Shown: positions 51,754-61,542, counted from the first letter of the stretch. The stretch: 64,000 nucleotides of DNA from an uncultured Methanobrevibacter sp. (GCF_902774605.1 NZ_CACYJE010000004.1:1-64000), one strand, 5' to 3'. Made by a program: numbers and translations. Notes: generated from the sequence alone by a model not told the origin.

Positions 51754-52995
51754 TTATTTATTATCCTGTCTGTGACCCATTCCTGACACTAAAAGAGCCG
51801 CACCCACAGCACCGATATGTTGTGAGTATTCAGGAACAATAACTTCAATTCCACCTAAAGTCTCACTTACCGCTTCAACAAGACCTGAAATCAAACTTGT
51901 TCCGCCCACCTGAATTAACGGTTCACGAATGTCAATTTCCTGAAGCTGCTGTTCATAAACCTGTTCAGACACGGAGTGACATGCCGCAGCAGCCACATCA
52001 GCCTTTGAACCTCCAGCAGCGAGTGTTGTAACAAGGTCCTGAATACCGAATACGATACAGTATGAGTTCAGCATTGCCCGTCTCCAGTCACCCTGCACAG
52101 CCAATGGACCAAGTTCAGTGATGTCCACATCCAAACGGCGGGAAGTCATGTCCAGGAATCTTCCGGATGCACCTGCACAGATACCACCCATAGTGAAGTT
52201 GTCAGGAATACCGTTGTTCACGGTAATGACCTTGTTGTCCATACCACCTATATCCAATACGGTAGCTTCTCCTTTCTGGCAATCCGCAAGATACACTGCG
52301 CCTTTAGCGTTAACGGACAATTCCTCTTGAATAAGTTCCGCACCGAATTCCTGACCCATGGTGAACCTACCGTAACCTGTGGTTCCGATACCGTCAAGGT
52401 CATCCCAATCATAATCGGTTTCGCCGAACGCTTCTGCAGCGGCGGTTTTTGCTGATTCGATAATGTCCTTGGTGGATGTCCAACCAGTTCCGATAACCTT
52501 ATTGTTCTCCATCAGCACAGCCTTGGTAGTGGTTGAACCTGAGTCCAAACCAAGAGTGAGTCCTTCTTGTTTTTCACGAGCAAGAATGCTTCTACGTGTT
52601 ACAGTAGTGGCCAACGCTTCCATACGGATGAACAGTTCATCCGCTTTTGTTCTTTCAGTGAATGAGTAGGTTACCACTGGAATACGAGTATTGTTTTGTA
52701 TAAATCTTCTAACCTCGTTTCTGACCAGTGCCGCTTCAGCGCATCTGAAACATGTTGCGATGAACACTGCGTCAGGCTTGCATCTGCCTTCAACAATAGC
52801 CATGGCCCTTGCAATCATTAACTTTAAACTTGAACTTTGAGCTGAAAATCCAAATTTCTCATAAGATTCGTCAATGTAATCTAAATCAATTTCAGGAAGA
52901 ATGATTTCAGCACCAAACTTGTTTGCTGCCTTTTCTATTTCTTTTTGAATTCCACTGTATTCTGTTCCGCATGAAACTAATGCAATCTTAACCAT
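51754..52995 (-). CDS. Methanogenesis marker protein 15 (activase-like ATPase)
   Basis: 413 residues. The N-terminal ~140 residues carry a Cys segment ([20 protein letters not shown]). The rest is an ASKHA ATPase of the 2-hydroxyacyl-CoA dehydratase activase type, with [47 protein letters not shown] and [13 protein letters not shown]. This group uses a cluster and ATP to inject electrons. The start shares one base with the upstream marker 5 stop (TAATG), after GGAGG. Confidence 0.88.
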   Translation of the reverse strand: MVKIALVSCGTEYSGIQKEIEKAANKFGAEIILPEIDLDYIDESYEKFGFSAQSSSLKLMIARAMAIVEGRCKPDAVFIATCFRCAEAALVRNEVRRFIQNNTRIPVVTYSFTERTKADELFIRMEALATTVTRRSILAREKQEGLTLGLDSGSTTTKAVLMENNKVIGTGWTSTKDIIESAKTAAAEAFGETDYDWDDLDGIGTTGYGRFTMGQEFGAELIQEELSVNAKGAVYLADCQKGEATVLDIGGMDNKVITVNNGIPDNFTMGGICAGASGRFLDMTSRRLDVDITELGPLAVQGDWRRAMLNSYCIVFGIQDLVTTLAAGGSKADVAAAACHSVSEQVYEQQLQEIDIREPLIQVGGTSLISGLVEAVSETLGGIEVIVPEYSQHIGAVGAALLVSGMGHRQDNK

Positions 52996-53450
52996 TATTC
53001 TTCCTCCTTAGTTTCTTCAAGTGAGTCTATAAAATCATTAATATCATTTACCATAACATAGGTTTCATCCTGATTTGTAGGGTATGTTACTTCCAGAACC
53101 GGAATATCCTTGTTTCTGAGCAAAAATATGGACAGTTCATTTGTTCTTGCACATCCGATACAACCGAAACCGTATGGGGCACCATCAACAACAATTGCAG
53201 CTTCAGCCTCATCTATAAGAGGGCCGATAATCGCCATCCTTCCACGAACACCGGATGGAACTTCAATAGCTGCGTATTTAAGACCCTTGATTGGGTCTTC
53301 TTCAGTAATGTTCATTGGCGGAGAATCAATCTCCGGGTCTTTGATTTTTTGTCTAATTTGTTTTTGTAAAACTAAAGGAGTGTGACCTTTCCTTTCAATT
53401 AAATCTGCCAAGATTAATGAGTTTGGAGGATAAATAGCTACTTTCACCAT
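52995..53450 (-). CDS. Methanogenesis marker protein 5
   Basis: 151 residues. It contains [20 protein letters not shown] and the cysteine pair in [19 protein letters not shown], a possible metal or cluster site. It lies within the marker cluster between 6 and 15, with an AGGTG site. Function is unknown to me beyond its restriction to methanogens. Confidence 0.83.
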   Translation of the reverse strand: MVKVAIYPPNSLILADLIERKGHTPLVLQKQIRQKIKDPEIDSPPMNITEEDPIKGLKYAAIEVPSGVRGRMAIIGPLIDEAEAAIVVDGAPYGFGCIGCARTNELSIFLLRNKDIPVLEVTYPTNQDETYVMVNDINDFIDSLEETKEEE

Positions 53451-53458
53451 ATTTTCAC

Positions 53459-53929
53459 CTATTCTTTTTTATCTAAACATTCATTCATGATTTTTTCAAA
53501 TTCATCAACATCAACCGGTTTTTTAGGCTCAATTTCAACGTCTTTGCGTTTTTCCAATGCATTAGCTACAAAACCAAGTATTCTGTACTCTTTTTCCATT
53601 TGATGGAAACCTTCCCTAGGACCGAATCTATGACCTCTGCATCTTCTAGGGTCACCTGGAGCGAATCCCCTTTCCTTTGTGAAAATGTGGTTCGGATCAA
53701 GCTTTCTGATTTCCTCAATTGCCTTGTATACATCCTCACTTTTTCCACTGACCATAGACCCATAGCATGTGTTCTTGATGGTGAGCGGCAAATCAAGCAT
53801 GTGAAATGCGGTAACAATCTCCTGTTCGCTCACATGGGCTCCCGGCCCAATGAAAATCATACGAGTAATTACATCAGGGTCCCAATCTTCAGTACCTAAA
53901 TCAGGACTCATGGTTAGATTCTGTGACAT
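53459..53929 (-). CDS. Methanogenesis marker protein 6
   Basis: 156 residues. Conserved stretches are [20 protein letters not shown] near the N-terminus, [20 protein letters not shown] and [21 protein letters not shown] choose the ATG at 53929, nine bases after GGGAG; a TTG start at 53938 is weaker. It overlaps the marker 3 gene by 29 bases, so translation is coupled. Confidence 0.83.
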   Translation of the reverse strand: MSQNLTMSPDLGTEDWDPDVITRMIFIGPGAHVSEQEIVTAFHMLDLPLTIKNTCYGSMVSGKSEDVYKAIEEIRKLDPNHIFTKERGFAPGDPRRCRGHRFGPREGFHQMEKEYRILGFVANALEKRKDVEIEPKKPVDVDEFEKIMNECLDKKE

Positions 53930-55448
53930 AGATTTCAACTCCCTCTTTTAATTCTTCAAGATACTCATAATCCGAAGTGATATCTCCAATTATATTTGTC
54001 GCTTCAAAACTTTCAGCGGTAGGTCCGTATTCCTCATTATCCTCAAATCTGATACCGATTAAACCTGCACTTTTTGAAGCCATGTTTGTGATACCTATTT
54101 GGCCTCTGATAACCTTATCGACAGGGTTATTTTCAGGAACCAATCCCTTGGCTAATTTTTTATCCCCCTCGAAAATTACAATATGCATGCCCGGCACGGA
54201 GAAATGGACTTTTATTTTACCGATAGGGTTTTCTAAAAGTCCTGAAAGATACTTGAAGTACCTTACAGATCTAGGAGCATTATCCACAAACTTAATTGTG
54301 CATAAATCCTCTTTCTTAACCGCCTTAGTGATTACTTGACCTTCTTTCAATATATCAATTGTATGTTTTGGAATTTGTTCGACAATAATTGCATCATCAT
54401 CAATTAACCCATCAATCATGTGCTCTACGCCAGCTGCAGACAACATTTCTGTAGCTTCTTTTTGAGTCTTGTTCAATAGCATTAGCCTTTGCTGTTCCGC
54501 CTTCACGGTAATGAAATCGTTTTCCTTTGCAATGTCAATTATTTCCATACCGTTCACGATATGACCGACAGTAGTGTGATTAGGTGTTAAAACCCTGTTT
54601 TCACGGTATATGAATAATCTTCCAACACCCACACCATCGTTCCTGACGGTTATCGTACCCCTGTTCCTTAAGGTAGTGTTCTCTTTTGGCTTATCGATTC
54701 CGGCAAGGTCATAAAAACCAATGAATGATTCACTGTCATATGACACCTTGATCCTGCCATCCTTAATAAGGGAAAACAAGTGTTCGACGCAAGTCGGTGA
54801 GTCCTCGTCAATGTCAAAGGAAATGTAGGTGAACAGTTCATTGCCTTCCTCGAGAACAGTGCTTAAGTCTGACACTGAAGCACTATCTGTAGTGGTGCTT
54901 CTTTCGATGATTGGCTCAATACCGGTCACCCTATCATCGTCAGTCAATTCGTTCAATGTCTTTTTACCACCAATTATTCGGGCAAAGATACCCTTGTTAT
55001 ATGGAGGCACACTGTAAACGTTGGTAGTGTTCTCTTTAAGCATTATCATATGAGTTGACTCATTACTAAAACTAGATAAACTTAAAACAACATCACCCTC
55101 AAAATATTTATATTCATCGGATGTGGGCTCCAAATCAGTTACGATTGGACCGATCGCCACCTCTGTAGGTGTGGACCAGCGAATGTCCAAATCAACGAAT
55201 TCCTCATGCTGATTTTTCCACACATCAACAAGAGGCCTTGCCTCTTCAGACTCATCCAACTGTATGATTATTGAACCCTTGTTTGTTTTAATTCTATACT
55301 TGCTAATATTCTTCTCCAGTTCTTTCTTACCTTTTATTAAGCAAATAATACTTCCAGGAGTATAAGGTGCGTTTGTTTCATCAATTACATCTTGAATTGT
55401 TGAAGCATCAGGCACTTCTATTTCTTCTCCATTAATTTTAATTAACAT
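53901..55448 (-). CDS. Methanogenesis marker protein 3
   Basis: 515 residues. An N-terminal ubiquitin-like segment is visible (LIKINGEEIEVPDASTIQD). The middle resembles peptidyl-prolyl isomerase-like folds, with THMIMLKENTTNVYSVPPYN and VGRLFIYRENRVLTPNHTTV. It is the first gene of the marker cluster and is coupled to marker 6. Its binding site ATTGGAGATT (55460-55451) shares nine bases of complementarity with the small RNAs of 43.8-44.3 kb. Confidence 0.85.
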   Translation of the reverse strand: MLIKINGEEIEVPDASTIQDVIDETNAPYTPGSIICLIKGKKELEKNISKYRIKTNKGSIIIQLDESEEARPLVDVWKNQHEEFVDLDIRWSTPTEVAIGPIVTDLEPTSDEYKYFEGDVVLSLSSFSNESTHMIMLKENTTNVYSVPPYNKGIFARIIGGKKTLNELTDDDRVTGIEPIIERSTTTDSASVSDLSTVLEEGNELFTYISFDIDEDSPTCVEHLFSLIKDGRIKVSYDSESFIGFYDLAGIDKPKENTTLRNRGTITVRNDGVGVGRLFIYRENRVLTPNHTTVGHIVNGMEIIDIAKENDFITVKAEQQRLMLLNKTQKEATEMLSAAGVEHMIDGLIDDDAIIVEQIPKHTIDILKEGQVITKAVKKEDLCTIKFVDNAPRSVRYFKYLSGLLENPIGKIKVHFSVPGMHIVIFEGDKKLAKGLVPENNPVDKVIRGQIGITNMASKSAGLIGIRFEDNEEYGPTAESFEATNIIGDITSDYEYLEELKEGVEIYVTESNHES

Positions 55449-55576
55449 ACAATCTCCAATAAGAATTTTTAATATTATATATATTTGAAGTTATCATATA
55501 AAATAATTATTTATTTGAATTTGAAAAATTATATTAACACAATGTTATAACATTACTAATAAAGGGAGGGAAACTT

Positions 55577-56305
55577 ATGAAGATTACAAGAAGACATGCA
55601 ATTTCTTTTCTAATCATAATTCTTATTGCAGTCAGCGCGCTGTCAGTAGCCAGCGCATATACTGGAACCGGCTTTACGCACAGCATTCCTGCATCAAAAT
55701 ACCGTGACATGTCTGCATCAGACATTCTGAGCAACTACCACAAGACAGACTGTCACGTGGAAGAAAAGGGAGTGTGCACAAAGGTGGTTGACGGAGATAC
55801 TATCTATCTGGACAATGGCGAAAAAATCAGGTTCGTGGGAGTCAACACTCCTGAAAGGGGAGTTGAGGGATACATCACATCCAAGAACTTCGTGCAGAAA
55901 CTATGCCTGAACAAGGAGGTTGGAATCGATGTCGATGACTCCAAGCACTCCGACCGCTACGGCCGTACCCTTGGAGTGGTTATCGTCAACGGCAAGAACG
56001 TTAACGAAATGCTTTTAAAAGAAGGATTGGCAGAGGTAATGTACATGCCTCCAAGCGAATTCTACCCTTACGATTGGGCTGACAGTTCAACACACGTCCC
56101 AAATTCACAGAACACCTACATCCACACTTCAGATAAAACAAGCAGCGATTCCGGAAATTATGTTGCCAACTCCAATACCGGAAAATTCCATGAAGTGAGC
56201 TGCAGATGGGGTCAGAAAATATCAGACCACAATAAAGTAACCTTTGACAGCAGAAATGAAGCGATAAGTCAAGGATATCAACCGTGCAAGGTTTGCAATC
56301 CTTAA
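55577..56305 (+). CDS. Secreted thermonuclease-family (SNase-like) protein
   Basis: 242 residues. A basic head and hydrophobic helix (SFLIIILIAVSALSVASA) form a signal peptide. The SNase fold follows with VVDGDTIYLDNGEKIRFVGV, NTPERGVEGY and the DRYGRTLGVVIVNGKNVNEM catalytic stretch. The C-terminal ~45 residues carry FHEVSCRWGQ and QPCKVCNP, a Cys pattern like Ada-type or small metal-binding domains. A GGGAGGG site precedes the ATG. It likely degrades extracellular nucleic acid. Confidence 0.85.
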   Translation: MKITRRHAISFLIIILIAVSALSVASAYTGTGFTHSIPASKYRDMSASDILSNYHKTDCHVEEKGVCTKVVDGDTIYLDNGEKIRFVGVNTPERGVEGYITSKNFVQKLCLNKEVGIDVDDSKHSDRYGRTLGVVIVNGKNVNEMLLKEGLAEVMYMPPSEFYPYDWADSSTHVPNSQNTYIHTSDKTSSDSGNYVANSNTGKFHEVSCRWGQKISDHNKVTFDSRNEAISQGYQPCKVCNP

Positions 56306-56322
56306 CTTTTTTTATTTTTTTA

Positions 56323-57111
56323 TTATTTATATTTTAATAGTTCAATATCCCTTTCGAACTTATCCAAATCATTCGGAGTATCCACGATATTGGAGTACAG
56401 CATTCCCAGGGAATAATTACCAATACTTTCAAGAATTGGGATTATGACAGCAAAATAAATTATGAAACCGACGTATGGAATGGCCATCACAGTTGATGAA
56501 ATCGCTGAAACTGCAATCACCAGTATCGCCATCACGACCAGCCACTTGACAATATTAACTATTCCAATGTTTTTGATGTCAATGATGACCTTATGGACTT
56601 TCAATGCCTCAGGCAGGCTGTTGAGATAAGCCAGTCTGGCCTTTGCAAAAAACAGCAGGAATTCGAATATCAAATAGGTGATCACTATCACCAGAAGCAT
56701 CAAGCCTAGAGTGGCTAGAAAGTTAGGGATTTTAAAGTCAAAAAGAAGATCACCCGCTGATGAGCCTAACGTGGATATGGAAATGAAAAATATTACGGTC
56801 GGAACGAGCATATAAACAATTCTCAGGGCAAGCACCCTGATGGAATCGTAAATTCGGTTTCCCAAACTCAATGAGGGAAACAGGGAAGATTCAATCGAAC
56901 CGTTCCTAACCATGCCCAGCATATATCCCGGCACGATTAAAATGAATATGAAAAATGCGACCACTCCAATCATCACAAGATAATTGTTGTCCAATAGCTT
57001 GCCGATTGGAATGATGACTATCAAAAGGAAAAGGACAAACATTATCGGTAATTTAGCGATGTTTCTGAATGGATATTTCACTGAATATGAAATGATTTTC
57101 GACAATTCCAT
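56323..57111 (-). CDS. DUF4013 family membrane protein
   Basis: 262 residues with about six hydrophobic segments. It has the loop GYMLGMVRNGSIESSLFPSL near residue 65 and a final ANYS-like helix. DUF4013 proteins are common in methanogens and have no known function. It lies directly downstream of the marker 2 gene (10-base gap). Confidence 0.8.
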   Translation of the reverse strand: MELSKIISYSVKYPFRNIAKLPIMFVLFLLIVIIPIGKLLDNNYLVMIGVVAFFIFILIVPGYMLGMVRNGSIESSLFPSLSLGNRIYDSIRVLALRIVYMLVPTVIFFISISTLGSSAGDLLFDFKIPNFLATLGLMLLVIVITYLIFEFLLFFAKARLAYLNSLPEALKVHKVIIDIKNIGIVNIVKWLVVMAILVIAVSAISSTVMAIPYVGFIIYFAVIIPILESIGNYSLGMLYSNIVDTPNDLDKFERDIELLKYK

Positions 57112-57121
57112 TATTTATCCC

Positions 57122-58105
57122 TCACTTAAATATGAATACTGGATTTTTTTCCTGATTGAACAATTCCTCTTGTTGGCCATTATAATTTAAATAAAGTGAG
57201 TTGGAGTCTGTCACCTCACCGACAACCTCCGCTTCAATGGAGTATTTCGCAAGGTATTGCTTGATGAAATCACACTTGTCCTCGCTGGCTGTGAAGACAA
57301 AACCTGAACCAGGGTATGACCTGAGCCAGTCAACCCATTCAACACTTTCATTTCTTGGAATGTCCTCCAAATTGACAACTGCTCCCTTGTTGGAAGTTTC
57401 CAAAAGCATTTCCAGTGTCCCCAATATTCCAGGATTGGATATGTCCTTGCCTGATTTTATGCAATCATGCTCCGCCAGGTACTGCACGGCTGTGATTTGG
57501 TCTTGAACCAGTTGCGCATCCTTGTCATATGTGGTGTCCCAATTTAGGCTGAACATTTCATGAGGCTTTCCGTCAAGGTCTATTGCGACTATTACCTTGT
57601 CGCCCACTTCGGCACCGAAACTGGTGATTATCTTGTCCTTTTGGGCGATTCCAACGATTGCCACTCCAAGGGAGTCGACCTCTCCGTCGGGATGCAGGTG
57701 ACCGCCAACCATCGGAACCTTGAATTTAAGGCATCCGTCCCTGATTCCACTAAGCAGATCCTCATAGATTTCATCGTTGCTTATTGACATTATATTAACC
57801 ATTGCCAAGGGTTTTCCACCCATAGCCGCAATGTCATTTACGTTTACAAGCACTGAGCAGTAGCCTGCCCAGTAGGGGTTCACATTCATGATGTCTCCCC
57901 AGATTCCGTCTGCTGCAATGAGCATTACCTGATTGTTTCCGATGTCAATTGCTGATGCATCATCCCCAATGTCTATCACAACATCTCCGGAAACATTGTA
58001 TGATTCCTTTAAAAGGGATATCACATTGTCGATTGAGCTTTTACGTGTCACTCCCTTAAATTCCTGAAGTTCTTTCACCAGATTTTTAAAATCCAAAGAT
58101 TTCAT
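57122..58105 (-). CDS. Methanogenesis marker protein 2 (AIR synthase-related)
   Basis: 327 residues in the PurM/ThiL-like fold. It shows GDDASAIDIGNNQVMLIAADG near residue 47, NVNDIAAMGGKPLAMVN near residue 88 and GGHLHPDGEVDSLGVAIVG. PurM-like proteins use ATP to activate an amide or carboxylate. It is restricted to methanogens and its substrate is unknown to me. Confidence 0.85.
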   Translation of the reverse strand: MKSLDFKNLVKELQEFKGVTRKSSIDNVISLLKESYNVSGDVVIDIGDDASAIDIGNNQVMLIAADGIWGDIMNVNPYWAGYCSVLVNVNDIAAMGGKPLAMVNIMSISNDEIYEDLLSGIRDGCLKFKVPMVGGHLHPDGEVDSLGVAIVGIAQKDKIITSFGAEVGDKVIVAIDLDGKPHEMFSLNWDTTYDKDAQLVQDQITAVQYLAEHDCIKSGKDISNPGILGTLEMLLETSNKGAVVNLEDIPRNESVEWVDWLRSYPGSGFVFTASEDKCDFIKQYLAKYSIEAEVVGEVTDSNSLYLNYNGQQEELFNQEKNPVFIFK

Positions 58106-58114
58106 CCCCTTATC

Positions 58115-59230
58115 TTATTTAATATAATTTATTTTGTAGTTGCAATTAATATTTTTTATTATTTCAACAATCTTTTCCTTGACTTCATCAATGTCTTTAA
58201 AGTCATGTGAATCCCGCCTGTTGCAAAAGATTTCCGATTTAATATTTTGACCGATGATGTCATCAAAACCACTTTCAACCTCGAAGATTATGGAATCCTT
58301 AACCTTGAATCCATCTTCCACAACCTTGTCCAAGTCGCCATCAGTTATTCCGATTACAGGTATATCAAACCTGTACAGAATATCAGAGGATATCAGTGTT
58401 GTGTCATCGCCAACAGTGATGACCAGGCTGGAATCCCTGAAACGGTAAACATCCTCACCGGCATGGTCTAAAAAAGTAACCTTAAAATCATCAGGCTTTT
58501 CATCTGAAATCACTCTTGGAGTGACTTTAGCATGCCTTAAAAGACCGGTTTTAATTATTGCACTATCCAAGTCAACCTCACCCAACTTTTCAAGGCCATG
58601 GCTTTTAAGCTCCCCTCCGATGATGTCCACAATATGATTGTCTTTCGCAATAAGGGTGAGCTTATCGGAATCTGTCTTTCCTATGACAACACTGTTAACC
58701 ATTATGTTTTCACCGGGACTCACCCCATGAACTATCCTTTGGTCAACACCGGGATTATCCTGTTTAATATGCCTATCATAAACCTCTTCAGGCCTGACAA
58801 TGGACAAATCGAGCTTTCGAGACAGCTCATGTGCCAGCTCGAGGTCATTGTTCCAGGGTATGATGCTGCCGTCAGCCTCACCTGGCCTTTCAATCTGGAT
58901 AACGGGAATGTCATCATCATCGATTTTATCAGCATAATGATTATAAACCTTATATCCGAAAACCTGACCTGTGACATCGGACTTGCCGTAATTCAGAAGG
59001 AAGATCACATCCACATCACTGTCATGGAATATCCTTAGCGAGTCGCTTGGAACCAATTTTTTTGAAATGTCGATTGTATCCTCAAGACTGGCGTCAATAA
59101 CAGCAGTCCTGCCCATGGTTCCGCCTAACCTAACCTTGACGTCACCATAGTCCCGAATCATGTTAATCAATTTCAAGGCGTATCCGGAATCAATTATATT
59201 CGGCCCATGCACAACAATGCCTATTCTCAT
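58115..59230 (-). CDS. DUF2117 family protein
   Basis: About 371 residues of the archaeal DUF2117 family, alpha/beta and without a membrane segment. It begins RIGIVVHGPNIIDSGYALKL and includes VRLGGTMGRTAVIDASLEDT, IVHGVSPGENIMVNSVVIGK and LVITVGDDTTLISSDILYRF. The start at 59230 is preferred to an upstream start at 59272, because GGTG lies before it and the ATG overlaps the NOB1 stop (ATGA). The function is unknown. Confidence 0.78.
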   Translation of the reverse strand: MRIGIVVHGPNIIDSGYALKLINMIRDYGDVKVRLGGTMGRTAVIDASLEDTIDISKKLVPSDSLRIFHDSDVDVIFLLNYGKSDVTGQVFGYKVYNHYADKIDDDDIPVIQIERPGEADGSIIPWNNDLELAHELSRKLDLSIVRPEEVYDRHIKQDNPGVDQRIVHGVSPGENIMVNSVVIGKTDSDKLTLIAKDNHIVDIIGGELKSHGLEKLGEVDLDSAIIKTGLLRHAKVTPRVISDEKPDDFKVTFLDHAGEDVYRFRDSSLVITVGDDTTLISSDILYRFDIPVIGITDGDLDKVVEDGFKVKDSIIFEVESGFDDIIGQNIKSEIFCNRRDSHDFKDIDEVKEKIVEIIKNINCNYKINYIK

Positions 59231-59733
59231 CCTGTCACCTTTATGCGTTTCTTGAATATTTTGGAGCCGCAAATTTCACAATCCTCGAAGGGATAATCAT
59301 CCGGATATTCCTTCTTGCATCCCTCACAGACTTTCTTCCAATTGTAAATTCCCTTAATGCCTTCGGTTATGACACCGGAATATGGTATGTCCATTATTTT
59401 CAATGCATTTTGAATTGTGTAGTCATCGCTTATAACCTTGACGTTCTTGCCCTGCTTGTGAAACATGTACGCAAGAGATATTAATTTTTTATCAGGAACT
59501 GATAACCTTAAAATATCACCTGATACAGATATAATATCATTGACACTTGTTATATACATGGAAGGAACATCTTGTATGATGACCTTGCCCTCCTCAAGTG
59601 CCATGTCAAATTTTAATTTCGATTCAAAATCCTTTATTTCAGAAGTAATCTCAGGGACTGTGAAATTATTATTACCCCTAATTTTAAATCCGTTTATGAA
59701 AGCGGATGCATCCAATACATAATAAGTTTCCAT
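59227..59733 (-). CDS. nob1: NOB1-like endonuclease (PIN domain with zinc ribbon)
   Basis: 168 residues. The PIN domain shows YVLDASAFINGF near residue 5, Asp residues in VPDKKLISLA, and VISDDYTIQNAL. The zinc ribbon has CEGCKKEYP and CEICGSK. NOB1 trims the 3' end of small-subunit rRNA in archaea and eukaryotes. A leaderless start is likely, since the ATG follows an AT-rich stretch. Confidence 0.88.
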   Translation of the reverse strand: METYYVLDASAFINGFKIRGNNNFTVPEITSEIKDFESKLKFDMALEEGKVIIQDVPSMYITSVNDIISVSGDILRLSVPDKKLISLAYMFHKQGKNVKVISDDYTIQNALKIMDIPYSGVITEGIKGIYNWKKVCEGCKKEYPDDYPFEDCEICGSKIFKKRIKVTG

Positions 59734-59787
59734 GTTACTATATTACTTTTTATGAATTAATAAATATTAATTTAAAATTTCATTATA

Positions 59788-59864
59788 TTGGAATAAATTT
59801 GGAATAGAATAGGAAAAGATTTGGAATAGAATTGGAATAAGTTTGGAAAGGATTTGGAATAATT
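59788..59864 (+). repeat. Seven-unit 11-bp direct repeat array
   Basis: Seven exact 11-base steps at 59788, 59799, 59810, 59821, 59832, 59843 and 59854. The consensus is TTGGAATARAA/T; unit 3 begins TAGGAA and unit 6 reads TTGGAAAGGAT. The array ends 85 bases before the regulator start, next to the TATA-like TTTATTTAAA. The 11-bp step puts each copy on the same face of the helix, as in a cooperative operator. Confidence 0.85.
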
Positions 59865-59906
59865 TATTTAAATTTAGATAGTTAAACTAGTATTACGTAA
59901 AAATTT

Positions 59907-59928
59907 ATAGAAATTCACCAATTTCTAT
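59907..59928 (+). promoter_or_regulatory. 9-bp inverted repeat in the regulator leader
   Basis: Arms ATAGAAATT (59907-59915) and AATTTCTAT (59920-59928) surround the four-base loop CACC, 21 bases before the ATG. It may form an RNA hairpin near the ribosome binding site (AAAAGGAG at 59935-59941) or serve as a protein-binding dyad. Confidence 0.5.
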
Positions 59929-59949
59929 CCACCAAAAGGAGTTAATAAC

Positions 59950-60738
59950 ATGAATATTAACAATGACATAACCAATGACATCAAATTTCTTGCAAAATCC
60001 GAAATCCGATTGAAAATTTTAAGTGAACTCTACAATGAGCCCAACAATATTCAAGGACTCGTTAAACAGACTAAAATAACATACAGTTCTGTTTCAAACA
60101 ATGTGGGAAAGTTAGAGAAGAACAACTACATTAAAAAGATCAATAATAAGTACTATGTTAATCCCATGGCAAAAGTATACTTTAAAAGCCTGATGGATTT
60201 CAAATCCAGCATTGACATGATTAATGACTATAATGACTTTTGGGATAAGCATAATCTAAAGCAGCTGAGCACAGATTCCATTAAAAACATAACCGACTTG
60301 AAAAACAGCACACTAGTCGAAGCAACCCCTATTGAAATTTTTAAAACACACAACACTATCAAAAGACAAATGCAAGAATCAAAAACAGTAAAGGCAATAT
60401 TTCCATACCTCCATCCGGAATATCCGAAATTAATCGAAAATGTTTTAAAAAACAAGGGAACAGTAGAACTGATAATACCTCAAAGCATATTCAAGGAAAT
60501 GATATTCCGCATTAATGGAAAAACTCGAAGAAAAGCTATTAAAAAAGGCAAATTAAGAGTCTACAATTTCAAAGAAAACCTTAATTTGTATCTGACCATT
60601 TGTGACAGGAACATTGGATTAAGCCTATTCAAAACTGACGGCAGTTTTGACCAGAACAGAATTTTAATCTCAAACGACCTGAAATCCTACAAATGGGCTG
60701 AAAAAGTATTTGACAATATCAAACAGCAGGTGATATGA
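59950..60738 (+). CDS. Winged-helix regulator with DUF1724-type domain (FilR1-like), copy 1
   Basis: 262 residues. The N-terminal wHTH holds QGLVKQTKITYSSVSNNVGK as recognition helix region. The C-terminal ~130 residues read VKAIFPYLHPEYPKLI and LYLTICDRNIGLSLFK, ending SNDLKSYKWAEKVFDNI, the pattern of DUF1724/FilR1-type archaeal regulators. It leads a three-regulator unit behind the 11-bp repeat array. AAAAGGAG precedes the ATG. Copy 2 starts inside its stop. Confidence 0.75.
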   Translation: MNINNDITNDIKFLAKSEIRLKILSELYNEPNNIQGLVKQTKITYSSVSNNVGKLEKNNYIKKINNKYYVNPMAKVYFKSLMDFKSSIDMINDYNDFWDKHNLKQLSTDSIKNITDLKNSTLVEATPIEIFKTHNTIKRQMQESKTVKAIFPYLHPEYPKLIENVLKNKGTVELIIPQSIFKEMIFRINGKTRRKAIKKGKLRVYNFKENLNLYLTICDRNIGLSLFKTDGSFDQNRILISNDLKSYKWAEKVFDNIKQQVI

Positions 60739-61529
60739 TGACAAGTACACAAACCAGACAGGAATTGACTAAAGAATTTCAAGGGATAAAATACATCTTA
60801 ACCTCTGGAATGAGATCCAAGTTACTACTGACAATTTATGAACATCCGAAAAACCTTGACGATTTGCGGACTGAATTGGAAAAACCATCTGCAACAATAT
60901 TGCACGGGTTGAAAGAACTGGAAACCAACAATCTGATACGAAAGGTGAACAAGTATTATGAATTAACCTCCAACGGATATCTGATTACCACAAACATGGT
61001 GAAACTAATAGAGAACTGGTATTCGGTCAATAAGAGCAAGCTGTTCTGGAACAATCATGACCTATCAGACATTCCTGAAGACGTGTTAAAAAACATTTAC
61101 CTTCTCAAAGACGCCAGATATGTTAACTCAACAACAAGCGACTTGTCAAATGCCTTTAATGCGTACATCAAGTTGATTTCAAGAGCAAAACAATTGAAGA
61201 TCATGCTTCCAATATACTCTGAAAATCACTTCAAGCACTTGATTCAAATACTGAATAAAAAGCAGTTCAAAAGTCTTGAACTTGTGATAAATGAGGAAAT
61301 CAGGGATGCAATGCAGAAAAATGACTATCTCAGCAAATCCATTCTTGAAAACGAGAAAGTTAAAATCAAATGCATTAGCCGAAAGATAAGGATATTTTTA
61401 ACATTCTCTGAGGAATTCGCTTCCCTGACCCTATTCTTCAAGGACGGACATTATGATGACTCACAGATATTGATCGCCCATGACAAAAATTCAATAAAAT
61501 GGGCAGTTAACCTATACAGCTATTTTTAG
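60735..61529 (+). CDS. Winged-helix regulator with DUF1724-type domain, copy 2
   Basis: 264 residues, paralogous to copy 1. The helix-turn-helix is LDDLRTELEKPSATILHGLKEL with wing NNLIRKVNKYYELTSNGY. The sensor domain shows LKIMLPIYSENHFKHLIQIL and a closing ILIAHDKNSIKWAVNLYSYF, matching copy 1. Its ATG overlaps the previous TGA, with AGGTG inside the end of copy 1. The ligand is unknown; the pair may heterodimerise, which is an inference. Confidence 0.75.
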   Translation: MMTSTQTRQELTKEFQGIKYILTSGMRSKLLLTIYEHPKNLDDLRTELEKPSATILHGLKELETNNLIRKVNKYYELTSNGYLITTNMVKLIENWYSVNKSKLFWNNHDLSDIPEDVLKNIYLLKDARYVNSTTSDLSNAFNAYIKLISRAKQLKIMLPIYSENHFKHLIQILNKKQFKSLELVINEEIRDAMQKNDYLSKSILENEKVKIKCISRKIRIFLTFSEEFASLTLFFKDGHYDDSQILIAHDKNSIKWAVNLYSYF

Positions 61530-61542
61530 GAGGTGTCGAAAT

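Noticed and set aside
59788-59864. CRISPR array
   Set aside because: Units are 11 bases with no spacers, far too short and contiguous; an operator array fits better.
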